Below are positions 7,330 to 16,634 of a DNA stretch of 46,427 nucleotides, one piece after another. Origin of the DNA: a virus. A program made the translations under genes and the position numbers. The notes beneath the pieces are model-generated. The model saw only the letters and a list, made by a program, of their open reading frames with translations. It had not been told where the DNA came from and ran no database searches. The stretch is from the IMG/VR virus record IMGVR_UViG_3300022921_001532, positions 1-46,427 of that record; one strand, 5' to 3'. Position 1 is the stretch's first letter. Every line of letters begins with the position of its first letter.

Positions 7330-7888
7330 ACCAGCGGGTTCCTTGCATAGGATCTATGCTTATTTCATTTATACCTACATACTTAGGTTGATCAATTATC
7401 CATTTGATGTATTGTGCAGCCTCGTCAATAGGTAGACAACGTCGGTCAGGGTGTTTATCCTGATTGTTATCCAGTGTACCAAAACTAACAAGAGTTATTT
7501 TAGGGCTTTTAGATCCCCATACTCCGTTCATACCATGCGTATTGCAATAATCACGTAATGCCTTTTTTTCAGCATTATATAACCATGCGCCACCTTTTTT
7601 AACACGGTCTGTCGTACTACCTATACAAATTATGTGCGGTGTGTGACCATTATCGGTACATGTTTTGGTTACTATGTCTAATAAGATTGTTTGATTAAAT
7701 TTCCATAATGCAGCACAAATTACAATAATATCGTGTTCTAATGCTGATTGGGCAAATTTTCTTTGATCAGTTGCGTCTGTTAATTCAAAACCAGTACTAC
7801 GACTTGCAAAAGTCATTTGATCTGGAAATAGTTTTCCAATACTAGCACTTAGTCCAATTTTACTGTTGCCACTTATTAATATTTTCAT
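7322..7888 (-). CDS. Short-chain dehydrogenase/reductase-like NAD(P)-binding protein
   Basis: 188 aa, shorter than classical SDRs (about 250). The N-terminal strand MKILISGNSKIGLS contains a degenerate dinucleotide loop (GNSKIG at 7-12). The strand IICIGSTT gives S91, and WLYNAEKKAL supplies the YxxxK pair Y104/K108, so the Ser-Tyr-Lys catalytic set is complete. The short C-terminal part (residues 125-188) leaves little room for a substrate-binding lobe. Likely reduces or oxidises a carbonyl/hydroxyl on a small substrate such as a sugar nucleotide. It overlaps radical SAM genes on both sides. Confidence 0.65.
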   Translation of the reverse strand: MKILISGNSKIGLSASIGKLFPDQMTFASRSTGFELTDATDQRKFAQSALEHDIIVICAALWKFNQTILLDIVTKTCTDNGHTPHIICIGSTTDRVKKGGAWLYNAEKKALRDYCNTHGMNGVWGSKSPKITLVSFGTLDNNQDKHPDRRCLPIDEAAQYIKWIIDQPKYVGINEISIDPMQGTRWYD

Positions 7889-9077
7889 TTATTTTACCTT
7901 CTCTTATCCACTCTGAAACTAGTTCTGGGAAGAGTTCGTTTAAGTTTGTGTTTCTTATCTTGTCAAGTTGATTGTTAAACATCAAGAACTTGTTTATCAT
8001 ATGAGGATCACTTGAGTGATTTAATTCTGTTAATAAATCTGACAAATAAAAGTTGTTGGGATACTTCACTATAAGTCTATTTACCTGTTCTTGACATTGT
8101 TGTTTTATACTTTCTGGTGCATGCCTTGCTTGTAGATATTTTGGTCCCGTGAGCACACGATATTCAATCCAATCCGCATTTTTATTTTCTGTAATTTCGT
8201 TACACCATTCATAAAATCTTTCAACATTTAATATATTATACAGTTGAAATGCGCCATTAATAGTCAATAAAAATTTATTATTATTGCGGTTTATTTCCAT
8301 CAATTGCTTAAGGTTATAATTTAAATCAGAAAAAGTAAAATTATATCCTCGCATATATGTATAATAATCGTCAGTGCTATCAACACTTACATTAATGTGT
8401 AATTTTTTTAACTGATTTAGGTTTTGTATTTTTTCAATGTCTATTTTACTACCATTAGTATTAATAGTAACTATAATATTATCTAGACTACAGTAGTTTT
8501 TCAATTTTTTAAAAAAATCAAATATGCTGTTATCCATAAATGGTTCACCGCCAGTAATCCAAATTTGGCGTATATCACTTAGTTCAGGACCATATTCATA
8601 TAAAAATTTATCAACATCAACTTGTTGTTTTGCTGGAACCACGCTTTTCTGAAATTCTTTTTCAAGTTGCATATAATCTGGGATCCACGCATTACTAAAT
8701 CCTGGGCCACACATTCTACATTTAAAGTTACATATGTTATTAAAATTCATGTATAGATGATATATACGGTTTCTATCAATATTTTTATTTTTTTCATATA
8801 ATCCAGTTTCTCTGAGATATTTTTCTTCTCGAGCTAACCATTTAGTTCTCTGACTGTTTAATCCATGTTTTTCTTTAAAAAAACAACTTTCACATCCAAT
8901 TTCATCCCACACACCATTTAACATATTATTTCGCAGTGTTTTAAACTTTTCATTACTATATGTAAATTTTTCTATAGGCCCCATTGGAGTCATTGACATC
9001 ATACATCGACTTATGTAATTACCAGGATTAACAGTCAATGTAACAAAAGGCATTGGACAAAATGTATCTTTACTCAT
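7860..9077 (-). CDS. N-terminal-twitch radical SAM protein
   Basis: 405 aa. N-terminal auxiliary-cluster candidates are C7, C25, C62 and C65; this member has a single Cys (RCMM) where relatives have CC. The core site is C116-x3-C120-x2-C123 in NNICNFKCRMCG, followed by GFSNAW. GGEP is at 176-179. The YNI motif (LYNILNVERFYEW) and the C-terminal tail LDKIRNTNLNELFPEL are both present. The 3' end overlaps the SDR gene by 29 bases, one of the longer overlaps here. Substrate unknown. Confidence 0.8.
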   Translation of the reverse strand: MSKDTFCPMPFVTLTVNPGNYISRCMMSMTPMGPIEKFTYSNEKFKTLRNNMLNGVWDEIGCESCFFKEKHGLNSQRTKWLAREEKYLRETGLYEKNKNIDRNRIYHLYMNFNNICNFKCRMCGPGFSNAWIPDYMQLEKEFQKSVVPAKQQVDVDKFLYEYGPELSDIRQIWITGGEPFMDNSIFDFFKKLKNYCSLDNIIVTINTNGSKIDIEKIQNLNQLKKLHINVSVDSTDDYYTYMRGYNFTFSDLNYNLKQLMEINRNNNKFLLTINGAFQLYNILNVERFYEWCNEITENKNADWIEYRVLTGPKYLQARHAPESIKQQCQEQVNRLIVKYPNNFYLSDLLTELNHSSDPHMINKFLMFNNQLDKIRNTNLNELFPELVSEWIREGKINENINKWQQ

Positions 9078-10224
9078 TAACTAACTCCGGCACAATACTT
9101 GCTAGAGATTCGTTTCTGCTGTTATCTAATGCTGTTGTATAATTATAAAACTCTTGAATCTTATCATTCCAGTCTTCGCTATTCATATAATCAATGACAC
9201 CCTGTACTCTATCTAGATGAGTATAAGTGCTGAGTGTTTTTGTAACTTTTTCTTTAAGGGCCTTGGGCAACACTCTGATGTTGAGATACTCTGGATGATT
9301 TAATATATTGAAATAAATTTTATGTTTGTATGGTTCAGCCCAATCAATTAATTCATGTAGTCGTAAAATATTATACATTTGCACTGTGCAATGTATTTCT
9401 ATATTTGCATTGTCAAGAGTACGAATATTTTCAAAGTTTTCTTCAATTTTTTCCCAGTTACTTGGATACCGTATATATCTATCTAAAGCACCCACTGCAT
9501 CTATACTGCAATTTAATTGTACTCGTTTAAACTGCTTCCACTTTTCAATCAAGTGTTGTGGTACATTGGTTAGGTTTGTGTTATACTTTAGTCTAATTTT
9601 ATTGGCAGTGCCGCGGTTAATAAAATAATCCAGTAGTTTATGTTGTTCTTTAATAATAGTAGGCTCACCACCTGTTAGATATATTTCTTCTACAGTATTA
9701 GCAATGCTGAATAAATTTTCCCAAGTTTTTTCCATCTCAGGCCAAGTCATGTTACTTAACCGCTCATATTCAGCATCAGACAGAGCGTCTGACACTAGAT
9801 CCCATTCTTTAACCCACATATTACTTGCATAAGGGTTACACATACGACACTTTAGATTACAGAGATTCCCCAGACGTAAATCAACGTAACGTATATCAAA
9901 CTTAGGAGTTACAGTGTATTCCTGATCACGTGTCCATTTATCGTTCCAGGCAATCCTAGCACTTTTCAATCCAGCATCTTCTTCTCTAAAACATCGTTGA
10001 CACATTTCTGGACGTTCTCCAGACAACATTTGATTTCTGATAGTCGTGTAAACTTCACTATTCCATGCTTCTTGTAAATCATCCTTTTGTAACTTGTAGG
10101 GGGAACCATCAGGCTTTTTAATAAAGTTTTTTCCTGGTGTACTGTTACAGCATACCCGTAAGTTACCACTGGCATTAGTTGCCAGGTGCATCCAAGGTAA
10201 TACACAGAATGTGTTTGATGTCAT
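9070..10224 (-). CDS. N-terminal-twitch radical SAM protein
   Basis: 384 aa, a textbook member of the family. N-terminal cluster segment C7 (TFCVLPWMHLAT), C25-C26 (LRVCC), then W54/R63 and C75-x2-C78 (GERPEMCQRC). The core motif is C122-x3-C126-x2-C129 (LGNLCNLKCRMCNPYAS). GGEP is at 185-188. YIRYPSNW, YNILRLHELIDW and the tail LDNSRNESLASIVPEL follow the family pattern. The start overlaps the stop of the B12-type gene as ATGA, and the end overlaps the next radical SAM gene by 8 bases. Confidence 0.84.
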   Translation of the reverse strand: MTSNTFCVLPWMHLATNASGNLRVCCNSTPGKNFIKKPDGSPYKLQKDDLQEAWNSEVYTTIRNQMLSGERPEMCQRCFREEDAGLKSARIAWNDKWTRDQEYTVTPKFDIRYVDLRLGNLCNLKCRMCNPYASNMWVKEWDLVSDALSDAEYERLSNMTWPEMEKTWENLFSIANTVEEIYLTGGEPTIIKEQHKLLDYFINRGTANKIRLKYNTNLTNVPQHLIEKWKQFKRVQLNCSIDAVGALDRYIRYPSNWEKIEENFENIRTLDNANIEIHCTVQMYNILRLHELIDWAEPYKHKIYFNILNHPEYLNIRVLPKALKEKVTKTLSTYTHLDRVQGVIDYMNSEDWNDKIQEFYNYTTALDNSRNESLASIVPELVNE

Positions 10225-11702
10225 AAAGTTGGCCTTCCTATTTTATTCCAATTTGTTAGTTTTTTCTCTAGGAAGTGCATTTGTTTCTCATCCCAGCGAA
10301 CATCATAACCAAGTCTATTTGCAACTTCACTTAAACGTTTTCTTCTGCTAACACGTTCACCAAAATCTAAACCAGGTACTACTTTACTTACCCAGTATGA
10401 ATTTCCTTCGTATACATCCATTTCAGCCAGTGGGCTTCCGTCTAATACACCAAGTGTTTGGCCTAGATTGATATCTCTAATACATCCGTTTATGTCTGGT
10501 TCATGTGTAGTACTACTATTTCTGTCTGCATAGTATTCTAAAAACTTAATATTTTCCTGAAAATCTTCTTCTGTTTCGGTGGGGTAACCAACAATAAACA
10601 TAGCAGTGACCCGTACATCGTTTTTAATTAATTGATCTATACAGAAATACATGTCATTGTTGTTAAATTGTTTATCCATATGATTACGTACATTTTCACT
10701 AGCACTTTCAATACCAATACTTGCCCAACCCATACCTGCTTTACGCATTAGAACATAGTCTTCAGCTGAGCATTGTTCTTCACTTCTAACAATAAATTGT
10801 CCTCCCCATATTATTTTGTCTGATGGCTTGGGGTTTTTTTCATGATAATCAGCAAGAACTTCGCATAATTCTCTAAATGCTTTCATACTACCATTAATCA
10901 AACTGTCACTAAAAAAGTGTGTTTTACTCTTGTAAAGTTTTTTATTTCTTATCATTTCTTGTGCTATATTCGCACCACTGCGATATCTAAACTTTTTCCA
11001 AAAGGCACCAATATCACAAAAACTACACCGACGTACACACCCACGTGAACCAGTTAGAGTAATTTTCTTAATTTCACCATAATCAGTATAATAGTCAGTA
11101 TAGTCTGGAAAAGGTAAATTGTCAAGATCATTTATTTGATTGTATGAAACACTATTAATACCAGGATAATCCATATTTCCTTTAAGTAATTCAACCAATG
11201 ATAATTCTCCTTCACCGTCGATATAGTAGTCAATTAACTTTTCTTCTAACATATGCTGACCGAATTCTTTCTTATCACCTAATCCCAATCCAAGCCCAGT
11301 ACCGCCGATAACAATTTTACTGGCTGGCATCAACTTTCTAACTAGTTCACAAAAAATTTTACTGCTTTTTTGACTGTTTTGTGTAAACACGCTAACGCCA
11401 ACCCAAGTTGGATTAAGTGGCTTAATTTTTGATACAATATAATCTGTATAAAATTTTATAATTTGGTTGTATATTTCTTCATCATTGGGGGTGGCATACA
11501 TTCCACTGTGCCAATCTATCAACAGATAACTGTCAATTTTTTTGTTTACATCTTTGCCAAAATGTTCTTCACTGTCTCTAACCAAGTCAAAACATCTACT
11601 GGAAAACCCATGAGGATTTAATGCACCTTTGAGATAATAAATCGCAGGTGCTGGTACACGTGTTTCCATAACTGGAGTACTAACTAATGCTATATCAATC
11701 AT
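10221..11702 (-). CDS. B12-binding-domain type radical SAM protein
   Basis: 493 aa. The N-terminal ~190 residues look like a cobalamin-binding Rossmann domain: IALVSTPV strand, VGVSVFTQN, and IVIGGTGLGLG at 130-140. The DxHxxG motif of base-off corrinoid binding is absent, as in many members of this class. LPFPDYTDYY leads into the core, C222-x3-C226-x2-C229 (GSRGCVRRCSFCD). A long C-terminal TIM-barrel part has GIESASE and FIVGYPTET, characteristic of the class. Members methylate unactivated carbons or perform ring rearrangements. A 2OG oxygenase gene precedes it with an 8-base overlap. Confidence 0.8.
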   Translation of the reverse strand: MIDIALVSTPVMETRVPAPAIYYLKGALNPHGFSSRCFDLVRDSEEHFGKDVNKKIDSYLLIDWHSGMYATPNDEEIYNQIIKFYTDYIVSKIKPLNPTWVGVSVFTQNSQKSSKIFCELVRKLMPASKIVIGGTGLGLGLGDKKEFGQHMLEEKLIDYYIDGEGELSLVELLKGNMDYPGINSVSYNQINDLDNLPFPDYTDYYTDYGEIKKITLTGSRGCVRRCSFCDIGAFWKKFRYRSGANIAQEMIRNKKLYKSKTHFFSDSLINGSMKAFRELCEVLADYHEKNPKPSDKIIWGGQFIVRSEEQCSAEDYVLMRKAGMGWASIGIESASENVRNHMDKQFNNNDMYFCIDQLIKNDVRVTAMFIVGYPTETEEDFQENIKFLEYYADRNSSTTHEPDINGCIRDINLGQTLGVLDGSPLAEMDVYEGNSYWVSKVVPGLDFGERVSRRKRLSEVANRLGYDVRWDEKQMHFLEKKLTNWNKIGRPTL

Positions 11703-12432
11703 TGAATGTGTCTACTAAATTTTTGTAACTTTTTATCATACGGCTTTTAAATTTATCACCGTAATGTCCGTGTACAATCATATGTATACGTGGTTCTGTA
11801 CTTCTGTTAACTACTGTATGAATATTACTTATATCAAGTATACGTATTTCTCCAGGCTGCCATGGCACCATACCATGACCATCCATTACAAATATATGAC
11901 CTTCAGGATTGTTTAAACTAATGTTATACGCACATAGTCCAGGAATATCAGTATCTCGATGCGGAGTAATATAACCGCCTGGTTCTAATAACATAAATCT
12001 CACACGATTATACAAATCAAAATTTAATTCTTCTTTAAGCCACTGCGTTGTTATAGGACACAAGTCTGCTAATTCTGTCCAGTGATAATCAGGACAATTT
12101 TCCTGTGTGTATTTGCCTTCATTTATTAGTGCTTCACGTGGTGCAGTGTCTTCAACAGCCGTGCCGTGTATTGCCATACTAGCCCATCCAGGACTGGTAC
12201 TACCGCGGTGCTTTACAAATAAGTGTTTTTGTTTAATTGCTTCTTCAAACATTTCCTGATAAGGTATAGGCATATCTACACGTAAACTAGGAATTCTACT
12301 TTCTTTCATAATCCAATTGGATTGAGCATGTATGTTTTCATCTAGATCATTGGGGAATACCGGCACGGTTTTGTAGTGTGCAACGTCTATATTTCTATCT
12401 ATAATGTCTATAACATCTTGTGATTCTGTCAT
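11695..12432 (-). CDS. Aspartyl/asparaginyl beta-hydroxylase-family Fe(II)/2OG oxygenase
   Basis: 245 aa. The complete set of ligands is visible: PGGYITPHRDTD gives H158-x-D160, ISNIHTVVN gives H205, and R215 in TEPRIHMIVHG anchors 2OG. The lead-in MLLEPGGYITPH is diagnostic of the Asp/Asn hydroxylase family. The frame opens with TTG at 12435, but ATG 12432 is preferred because it overlaps the preceding TGA by one base (TGATG). The N-terminal half is divergent and presumably sets substrate choice. Encoded between a B12 radical SAM gene and a large unknown; a target shared with one of these is possible. Confidence 0.78.
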   Translation of the reverse strand: MTESQDVIDIIDRNIDVAHYKTVPVFPNDLDENIHAQSNWIMKESRIPSLRVDMPIPYQEMFEEAIKQKHLFVKHRGSTSPGWASMAIHGTAVEDTAPREALINEGKYTQENCPDYHWTELADLCPITTQWLKEELNFDLYNRVRFMLLEPGGYITPHRDTDIPGLCAYNISLNNPEGHIFVMDGHGMVPWQPGEIRILDISNIHTVVNRSTEPRIHMIVHGHYGDKFKSRMIKSYKNLVDTFND

Positions 12433-13817
12433 CAAACTCTCCAGGGCAATTTATTATACCATTCATCACCAAAGTCTATTTCTTCTAGTTTACCTTCAAG
12501 TCCACGAGTAGTAAATGGATTAGTGCCTTTATAGTATATATTTTCGGATGATATAACTTTATTTACCCTGTTGTGAAACTTAATAAAAGCTTCTTTCATT
12601 TCTCCTACACTAAACAATACACTTGTTTTATGATAGTGTAATATGTTGCTTAGATAAATTAGTGTTGTATCATCATCCAATTGCTTAAATACACCAGTTG
12701 CACTACTGGAGTCAAAAATATTTAAATATTGTACTACATATTGACTTTTGTTTTTATTCCACCATTCTACAAAATCTGGACCTAAATCATTAATAAGTTT
12801 GTCGTTGTAATCTAAAAATCGGCGGCCATGATGTGTTTCATTTAAAAATTTTAAATCATAATTACTGGTTACAAAATTCTTGTAGTTCTTGCCGTCCCAT
12901 TTATTGATAATATTTTGCGCAAAGTTTAATGCTGTATTACTATAATCGTATATTAATACTTTGTCTATACCCAACAGATAGGGATAATAATAAGGTAAAA
13001 TTCCGCCTGCTGGGATTGCTATTTGTTTAAAATTAATATTCTCTGTTACATAATTAAATTTTTCTATATCTATTGTTTCTGTATTAGCAACAAACGCCGT
13101 GTCTGGATTAATAAACCTGGCAATTTTAGATTTTGCAACACTTGTTTCTTCTTTAACTGTTGGATATAAATATTCTTTTTTTCGTCTCACGGGTTCCTGC
13201 CAAGGACTCATTATACTATTTGTTTTACATAACTTATCTAATATATTCCAGCCACGGCCTCGACCTATAAAGGTTGATTCAGCTAGGGTTGCATTAACAT
13301 GTTTAGGTGTGTAATGGTCATGAAAATTTTCGTTACTGCGTTCGATTACACCACCTTGCCACTCAATATTAGTATCTTCAGGCTCTATAGTAATTACATT
13401 ATTAGCCAATGCCCATACTGCATCTATTAGAAAAAACTGTGAATGTATATAAAAACTTCCGTTGCCGTAATCTAATATGTGTCCAATAAATCTGGTATCT
13501 TGTATTTCGTTTAATTGATCAATCATAGGATCAAATATTTCGTGACCAAACATCAAAAAATTACCCAACTCTACGTATAAAACATATCTACATTGTTTTA
13601 CAGCTGCAGACACTAGTGCTTGCTTTAAAGACGTAACGGCTGATACTTTTAAATTTTGTAGAGTTAAATTTAGGTAATAATAGTCTGCAATATTTTTACA
13701 TGCCATTTCCACAAACGGGTCTGCAAATTTCATATCTTTATTATATACTAAGCATATTAATATATTGTCAAGAGATTTGCTATAATATTCTATTTCTTTA
13801 TCATGACTGTATGTCAT
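12432..13817 (-). CDS. Large protein of unknown function, possible glycosyltransferase-like plus methyltransferase-like halves
   Basis: 461 aa, not assigned to a family with certainty. The first ~170 residues have alternating strands and helices (ILICLVYNK, CRYVLYVELGNFLMFG) reminiscent of a GT-A glycosyltransferase, but no clear DxD is seen. Residues ~250-400 look like a Rossmann fold: FKQIAIPAGGILPYYYPYL, then DKVLIYDYSNTALNFAQNII (a strand ending in an acidic residue, as for SAM ribose), and TTLIYLSNILHYHKT as a later strand. The C-terminus GDEWYNKLPWRV is polar-aromatic. It overlaps radical SAM and oxygenase genes at its two ends, so it belongs to the same transcription unit. Confidence 0.5.
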   Translation of the reverse strand: MTYSHDKEIEYYSKSLDNILICLVYNKDMKFADPFVEMACKNIADYYYLNLTLQNLKVSAVTSLKQALVSAAVKQCRYVLYVELGNFLMFGHEIFDPMIDQLNEIQDTRFIGHILDYGNGSFYIHSQFFLIDAVWALANNVITIEPEDTNIEWQGGVIERSNENFHDHYTPKHVNATLAESTFIGRGRGWNILDKLCKTNSIMSPWQEPVRRKKEYLYPTVKEETSVAKSKIARFINPDTAFVANTETIDIEKFNYVTENINFKQIAIPAGGILPYYYPYLLGIDKVLIYDYSNTALNFAQNIINKWDGKNYKNFVTSNYDLKFLNETHHGRRFLDYNDKLINDLGPDFVEWWNKNKSQYVVQYLNIFDSSSATGVFKQLDDDTTLIYLSNILHYHKTSVLFSVGEMKEAFIKFHNRVNKVISSENIYYKGTNPFTTRGLEGKLEEIDFGDEWYNKLPWRV

Positions 13818-15006
13818 TGAAAATCCACTCAGCTAATTCAGGATCCCAATCGATGAGTTTTTTATTTGATATGCTATCCCAATACGTTATAAAATTTTGT
13901 ATTTTTGTTTTATATTGGTGATTTGTTTTGCGTTCTAGTAGATTTATAATCTGTGTTGTATTTTGTAATTTATGTTTTGATATGTGTAAAAAATTCAAAA
14001 CATCTTGTATTAGGTAATCAGGCAACTCACTGATATTTTGTTCAACTCTGTTTAACACTGGCCTCATCATTAGCTTAACATCTGGATATCTATGTGATAA
14101 GAATTGAATAAGCGTAGGTAAACTTCTTATGGTCAGCAATGTAAGTGTAATATCAAAACTAGTTACATTAAAATTTTTTACATATTGGTCCATTACCTTT
14201 ACTTTTTCTTCCCAAACTGTGCCACATCTTTGATATTCTTCACTATCACCATATCCGTCAATACTAATACGTAAATTTACCTTGCCAGATAGACGATTGA
14301 GTTGACTTTTATTCAATAACCTGGTACCATTGGTATTAATATCAATAAAAGCATTTGGAGAATATTCCAACAACTTTGATACATATTCTGAAAACTTTTT
14401 AATGTAAAACGGTTCGCCACCTGCCAGGTATACACGACTCAATTCAGAATCAATACTATTAAATATATTTTCCCAACTACTGTCATGTTCTGCCCAATCT
14501 AGTAGATTAGGGCTAGTAGTTTTTAGTATACTATCAATCCATTTATTGCTAGTCTGCGAAACTGCTTTGCTAAAATCTCCATAAATGCTGTGCCACTTAC
14601 TGCTATCATTAGGATGACACATAGAACACACCAGATTACACGTACTACCAATTCTTAAATCTAATGCACGTATTTTCTGATCTTTAAACGGCTGTCTATT
14701 TTCATAAATTTTACTCTTGTTTTGCAAACCGTCTAAACTTTTCATTCTAAAACTTTCATCTGGATGTACATTTTTTTCATAATTGAAACAAATATCACAT
14801 CCAGCTGGCATTTTACCATCAGTGAGTATATCTCTTTGTTGTTGTATTTTTAAACTTGTCCACATTTCTCTAAGTGGTGTATTTTTAATATTGTATTCGT
14901 CAAATAAAACTTTGTTGTTTTTACAACACATTCCCAAATAGCCTTTGTTGTTAACAAATGGCCAATTATTCAAATATACACAATATTTTGTTTTGTCAAT
15001 GCTCAT
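13801..15006 (-). CDS. N-terminal-twitch radical SAM protein
   Basis: 401 aa from ATG 15006 (a TTG one codon earlier is an alternative). N-terminal segment C9 (KYCVYLNNWPFV), C27-C28 (LGMCC), C70-x2-C73 (AGCDIC). Core C123-x3-C127-x2-C130 (GSTCNLVCSMCHPNDSS). GGEP at 196-199 in VYLAGGEP. The family R/W element reads EEYQRCGTVW and the tail is WDSISNKKLIDWDPEL, both more divergent than in the siblings. N-terminus overlaps the upstream radical SAM gene by 11 bases, the end overlaps the unknown gene by 17. Confidence 0.82.
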   Translation of the reverse strand: MSIDKTKYCVYLNNWPFVNNKGYLGMCCKNNKVLFDEYNIKNTPLREMWTSLKIQQQRDILTDGKMPAGCDICFNYEKNVHPDESFRMKSLDGLQNKSKIYENRQPFKDQKIRALDLRIGSTCNLVCSMCHPNDSSKWHSIYGDFSKAVSQTSNKWIDSILKTTSPNLLDWAEHDSSWENIFNSIDSELSRVYLAGGEPFYIKKFSEYVSKLLEYSPNAFIDINTNGTRLLNKSQLNRLSGKVNLRISIDGYGDSEEYQRCGTVWEEKVKVMDQYVKNFNVTSFDITLTLLTIRSLPTLIQFLSHRYPDVKLMMRPVLNRVEQNISELPDYLIQDVLNFLHISKHKLQNTTQIINLLERKTNHQYKTKIQNFITYWDSISNKKLIDWDPELAEWIFNDIQS

Positions 15007-16276
15007 CAATATATGCCTTTAATTCTGGCAATAGTTCACGCCAAGTTTGTACTACTTGTTGTTTCTTATCCAATGTATCACTAAACTCTATAAATTGTGG
15101 TAAGTTATTGGACATATCACCACCCATAAGAGCATTAATATTATCTTGTGCATGTCGTTTTGCATTATCTTTTCTGAAATCTGTCCAATTTTGATGCGTT
15201 TTTCCATCAATACTGTCACGATAATCATTAAGTTTTTTTACTAGTAAATTTCTTAAATCTTGTGGTATTACTCGCATATCTAAAAAGGTTGGATAATTTA
15301 CTCGATGTGTATGAATATCGATATTTAAATCTTCAGTAAATCCATCAAATATTTCAGGCATACTAAAAATATTATAAACCTGAAATGTGCATGCGCCAGC
15401 TATTTTACGAACTTTTGGATGATCGACTACTTTTAAAATGTTTTGTTTTACATCTTCATAATCTCCAAGTTGTCTAATATAATTATAAACATCATCTACT
15501 CCGTCTATACTAATCATAACTTCAACAGTTTTAAAATGACTCCATAATTCTAACACGTCATCTTTCTTATAATTCAGTTTGGTTAAATTAGTACTGTACT
15601 TTAGTTCTATATTTTCTCCATATTGTTTTAATATATTAAGAATACGATAGTGTATAGGGTCAATTAAAGGTTCACCGCCTGCAAATTCGATTCGATCCAA
15701 ACCCGGTGCTAGTCGCTCAAATTCACTCCAAAAATTTTCGTTATTTTCCCAGCCGCTGATATATGGCTTACGTGTTAAACCAAATTCACGTACTTTTTCA
15801 AATGTACTACCGTTTGCCTCTTTCATTAAATGTTCAATACTTTCCCAATCTTGCCCCCAGCTAGTACTGTCAAGTGGATGACACATACGACACTTAAGAT
15901 TACAAAAATTACTCATTTTACTTTCAATAATAGGTATCTCAAAAGGCATAGTATAGTCATCTGCCATTTTTTCTACCTGTGGCATGTAACGTATAGTTCG
16001 TGTTTTATTATAACGTTCACGCATACTTCGTACACCAATATCTTCATGTCGCCAACATGCATGGCATTGCTCTGGACGCTCTCCGTTAAGTAATTTTTTT
16101 CTTACATCACGGTATACTTCACTATTCCATAGTTCTTCCATACTAGTATTATTAATATTTCCAACTGGCCAGCTACGACAGCATAGTTTAATATCACCAT
16201 CAGTTTTGGTTGCCATATGTATAAATGGAAGTAAACAAAACGTATTACTATCTTGTGCTAATTTTTTAATATCCAT
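14996..16276 (-). CDS. N-terminal-twitch radical SAM protein
   Basis: 426 aa. C14 (NTFCLLPFIHMAT), C32-C33 (IKLCC), C71-x2-C74 (RPEQCHAC) form the auxiliary-cluster set. The core is C125-x3-C129-x2-C132 (SNFCNLKCRMCHPLDST). GGEP is at 200-203. Family motifs YNYIRQLGDY, FQVYNIFSMPEIF and the tail WRELLPEL are present. An insertion of about 20 residues between the twitch segment and core (residues 93-120) is longer than in most siblings. Starts 11 bases inside the end of the free-standing SPASM gene, so coupled translation is expected. Confidence 0.83.
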   Translation of the reverse strand: MDIKKLAQDSNTFCLLPFIHMATKTDGDIKLCCRSWPVGNINNTSMEELWNSEVYRDVRKKLLNGERPEQCHACWRHEDIGVRSMRERYNKTRTIRYMPQVEKMADDYTMPFEIPIIESKMSNFCNLKCRMCHPLDSTSWGQDWESIEHLMKEANGSTFEKVREFGLTRKPYISGWENNENFWSEFERLAPGLDRIEFAGGEPLIDPIHYRILNILKQYGENIELKYSTNLTKLNYKKDDVLELWSHFKTVEVMISIDGVDDVYNYIRQLGDYEDVKQNILKVVDHPKVRKIAGACTFQVYNIFSMPEIFDGFTEDLNIDIHTHRVNYPTFLDMRVIPQDLRNLLVKKLNDYRDSIDGKTHQNWTDFRKDNAKRHAQDNINALMGGDMSNNLPQFIEFSDTLDKKQQVVQTWRELLPELKAYIDEH

Positions 16277-16634
16277 TGTTAATCCTCAACATTTCTGCGC
16301 TCTTCATATCTTTTGCTTTACTTGTATTTAAATCAGCAGCACAAGCACACCATTTTTTAGTACATATTACAGGTTCAGTAGGTATATCAAAATCCTCATA
16401 TATGTTTCCTAATTTATATTGTCGACACGTTGCATTAAAAACATCACCGTTATCTCGTATAAACAAACTTTCTTGTCCACTCCAACATAACCAACCTTCA
16501 TACATATTTTCCTTGCGAGCTAAAATGTCATTGACATTTTCTTCTACATAATCATATCCACTATCTGTTTGTTGTATTGTAGCAACATTACAAAAACTAC
16601 CTGCCTTATTTTGATTCTTTTTTACATTATACAC
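16266..16634 (-). CDS. Free-standing SPASM (auxiliary Fe-S cluster) domain protein, partner of the adjacent radical SAM core
   Basis: 122 aa with no radical SAM core. Cysteines C50, C70, C91 and C96 (plus C98) surround the turn IRDNGDVFNATCRQYKLGNI. The spacing C-x19-C-x20-C-x4-C is nearly that of the C-terminal domain of the 384-aa enzyme at 6175-7329 (C-x21-C-x20-C-x4-C). The gene immediately upstream (16627-17379) is a core that lacks this domain; added together they make about 372 aa, matching the fused relative. The start is GTG 16634 behind GGAG (16642-16645), and it overlaps the stop of the core gene. Either a true split enzyme working as a heterodimer or a fused gene broken by a frameshift. 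Confidence 0.75.
   Translation of the reverse strand: MYNVKKNQNKAGSFCNVATIQQTDSGYDYVEENVNDILARKENMYEGWLCWSGQESLFIRDNGDVFNATCRQYKLGNIYEDFDIPTEPVICTKKWCACAADLNTSKAKDMKSAEMLRINNGY

Noticed and set aside
13160-13171. TATAAATA on the plus strand near 13165
   Set aside because: It lies inside a minus-strand gene, pointing against the array, with no plus-strand gene downstream; chance match in A/T-rich coding DNA.
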